DNA of 64,000 nucleotides from Siderastrea radians (Eukaryota; Cnidaria; Anthozoa; Scleractinia; Rhizangiidae), in contig OZ024896.1 of NCBI GenBank assembly GCA_964017195.1, positions 29,164,430 through 29,228,429 of the forward strand, given 5' to 3'. The translations under genes were made by a program, and so were the position numbers. The notes beneath the pieces are model-generated. The model searched no databases, was not told the origin of the DNA, and worked only from the letters and a program-made list of their open reading frames with translations. This document shows, piece after piece, positions 61,913 through 64,000 of the stretch; position 1 is the first letter of the stretch, and each line of letters opens with the position of its first letter.

Positions 61913-63871
61913 GGTGAAGCATTTAGGGGAGCAGGGATGGCGCAGCGGTGAGAGCACTCGCCTCCCACCAATGTGTCCCGGTCTCGATTCCCGGACTCGT
62001 CCTAGCGGCTCCGAGGGGTTTTGCTCCGGTTACTGAGGTTTTTCCCTCTCCTCAAAAACCAACATTTCCAAATTCCAATTCGATGTGAATACAGTGGATG
62101 AAGAGCTAGCTAGTGGATGCGCCATTGCTAATTCCTAGTCATTATTATAAATTTTTTTCTGTTTACCGATGACAGTGATCACATGGAAACCTACAAATTA
62201 AATATGTTTGCAAAATCGCTGGACGAATTTTTGGCCGATAATGTGGTTGATTACTCTAGAAAATCAAATCATAATGTCAACAACATTGTCAGTGATGCGA
62301 ACAATTTCACACACACAAAAATCAATAGATTGTGCCGACTTAACACCAAATATCATGTAAACAGAACTTCCAGTTTTCTGATTAAAATCTATGTTTATAT
62401 GTTTGTCTCCAGGTACCAGACATGGAGGGTGAATGGTAAGTTAAACACCCAATAGGACATATTGTTATATAGACAAGAGTGTTTCAGTGGAAAAAAGTCT
62501 TTAAGTTCATACGAAACTGCATCCGGGACTTAAGTGGCGTAATTTCTATGTCCTCACCAGTAAGGAAATCGATGACGTCCTTTTCCGCTTTTTCAACGTT
62601 TTTTTGTGCAAGAACTCCCTTTTCTACATAATTAAAAGAGATTACACCTTGAAGATATGAGTTTTAACATCGCGTAATGTTTCGCAGTTGAAAAAAGGAA
62701 AAGAGGGGGGAGCCAACAGGTGGGGTGGGGAGGCAGACAGTTTGGACCCACCCCACACCGCCCTGCAGTTCAATCTCAGTGTTCAGTCCATTCAATCTAC
62801 CTTCAGAAAACTAGGGGCAAATTATAGAGGAAGATTTAACTGACTAGGTCGGTTGGGCGAAAGTTCATACTTCTTGTAATCTTTTTGTCCAACTTACTAA
62901 ATCTCACCCTACCTGAGGGGCTCGGCCTTGGGTAAGGTAAGGTCAGGTGAAGGTCTCAATGGGGTGGTAGCTGTTAATTTTTTATGGTTAACTTTTTTGC
63001 GATTAACGGGGTAAAATGTTTTCAAAAACTGATGAAAATGAAATTAAACTCTAAAAATTATAGCCCTGTTGTTTTCCTCTGTTTTTTTTCTGTGTTTACT
63101 TCGCAAGGCCGTACCCAGAAAAAAATATGTCTAAAGCATTGTCCATGGTCAAATTCTCTTCCTAGGTGTTAAGGGTGTTAAACGAAGAAAAATGATTGAG
63201 AAAACAAAGAAAATGACTGAGGCAAGTGCCTCGGTTTGCCTCATACTGGCTACGGCCCTACCTCGGCGATTTGAGGCTCGAAAAACGGTACGACTCGTTA
63301 TTGGAAAACAGCGTGGCGGTAATTTTAACAGTTTTATTTCATTTTCGTCTTTTTTTATAAGACCGTATTTAGTCTTGTTAGTTTGATAAACCGATACAGT
63401 CATTATAAGGGCACATGACACCACAAAAATAGAAGATGGTGAACCTGTGATGAGAATTGATGGGAGGGAATCAGAGTTGGCGGTCAAGCAGAATCTAGTG
63501 TTCCACCCTGTTAAGTGATGCCCAGTTAATTTCAATTCTTTTCTTCCTTTTTTTAGGGCGGTCAATGCCACGAAGAGGTAATGGCATTATGGATGATTTT
63601 ACTTGTAAAGCAAAAGTACATAGATAACCCCTTTAGCCCGTTTAATCAACGTTTTGTAGGAGTGAAGGGCTAACACACTTTTCTGTTGCTTTTTCCTTCA
63701 AAGCATCTATTTGTAATCTTCCCAAAGTCACTGGTCCCTGCCGAGCCGCAATTCGAAGGTGGTATTTCAACAAAGCTAAAGGAATCTGCGAAAGGTTCAT
63801 TTATGGTGGTTGTCGCGGAAACGCTAATAATTTCAGAACCAAGCAAGAATGCGAACGGATGTGCGTTAAAT
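60009..63871 (+). CDS. secreted Kunitz-domain (BPTI-type) protein, 5' part, runs off window
   Basis: Proposed exons: 60009-60055 (signal peptide MGWMRTLVVCFFVLQ, out phase 2), 62413-62435 (23 nt, TCTCCAG acceptor, GTAAGT donor, out phase 1), 63557-63577 (21 nt, ends in two Arg codons, out phase 1), 63704-63871 (Kunitz domain, phase 1 at both ends, donor GTAAGT). The Kunitz exon has six Cys in family spacing, with a GPCRA reactive-site loop (Arg at P1, so a trypsin-like target is expected), the YFN turn and FIYGGC. Kunitz proteins inhibit serine proteases; in cnidarians some act as venom components, which cannot be decided here. The dibasic microexon suggests a propeptide cleavage site. The Kunitz exon is secure; the two microexons rest on splice signals and matching phases. 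Later exons lie beyond 64000. Confidence 0.65.
61920..62150 (+). mobile_element. tRNA-derived SINE
   Basis: A tRNA-like head with A box (TGGCGCAGCGGTGAGAGC, about 61938) and B box-like GTCTCGATTCCC (about 61981) is followed by a CTCCGAGGGGTTTTGCTCC / CCTCTCCTCAAAAACC body characteristic of a widespread anthozoan SINE type. It lies at the broken right end of tandem unit C, in the first intron of the Kunitz gene. Confidence 0.75.
63704..63871 (+). CDS. Kunitz/BPTI domain exon
   Basis: A complete Kunitz domain in one exon: acceptor TTCCTTCAAAG, donor GTTAAAT|GTAAGT, phase 1-1. Landmarks are the first Cys at codon 63712, GPCRA, WYFN, CERFIYGGCRGN and the final ECERMC. The symmetrical phase is that of a shuffled extracellular module. 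It is listed separately because it is certain, whereas its links to the microexons and to one or more of the three first exons are inferred. The remaining 129 bp to the window end are intron. Confidence 0.92.
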
Positions 63872-64000
63872 GTAAGTCTTGTTTTCCATTTTCTTGCGCT
63901 TCGTCGCACAATTCATTGAATTTGCTGGCCTCACTTAAGTTCTTTATAAGGAGATCAATTCAGAGGGACAGTATTCCGGTAGGACGTTGTTGTGAGGCTG

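Noticed and set aside
62183..62455. 90-codon frame starting METYKLNMF
   Set aside because: No domain; it overlaps the proposed 23-nt microexon by chance.
63099..63175. Possible exon before the Kunitz microexon (CGCAAG acceptor, CCTAG|GTGTTA donor)
   Set aside because: Its phases do not fit the flanking exons as well as direct joining of 62413-62435 to 63557-63577; transcript data could revive it.

Overview
The window looks like nuclear DNA of an anthozoan cnidarian, most likely a reef-building coral. This is inferred from AT-rich spliced genes with GT-AG introns, metazoan protein families (GT31, WSC, Kelch-like, RIMOC1, ankyrin, Kunitz), and dense tRNA-derived SINEs and short inverted-repeat DNA transposons of types I associate with coral genomes. 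No search could be run, so the species is not determined.

Layout: 1.4-3.5 kb, minus strand, a two-exon GT31 glycosyltransferase whose intron carries a 238-bp near-perfect tRNA-SINE palindrome. 5.2-6.15 kb, a composite repeat with a tRNA-like insert. 9.1-13.9 kb, plus strand, a secreted WSC-domain gene followed by a second set of WSC exons, separated by a 1.63-kb fold-back element with TTAA target duplications. 16.2-17.05 kb, a frameshifted class A GPCR pseudogene. 18.8-21.86 kb, minus strand, a two-exon Kelch-like (BTB-BACK-Kelch) gene. It sits head to head, 109 bp apart, with RIMOC1 (C5orf51 homologue), an eight-exon plus-strand gene at 21.97-32.3 kb. RIMOC1 intron 1 holds three nested DNA transposons and a 3 x 264-bp tRNA-containing tandem array.

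38-47.5 kb is a segmental tandem duplication with two intronless ankyrin-repeat genes and the truncated start of a third unit. The two copies act as filled and empty sites for later insertions. 47.8-51 kb holds a dimeric SINE, a run of shifting pentamer satellites and a decayed Penelope-like reverse transcriptase. 51.4-61.9 kb is three tandem units of about 3.4-3.65 kb, each with the same signal-peptide first exon. Downstream are two microexons and a single Kunitz-domain exon (63.7 kb) whose splice phases fit those first exons. That gene runs off the right edge.

The protein genes do not form a pathway. The main interest is architectural: possible alternative first exons (Kunitz locus), possible alternative terminal exons (WSC locus), paired filled/empty insertion sites that date insertions, and fold-back elements at several scales.
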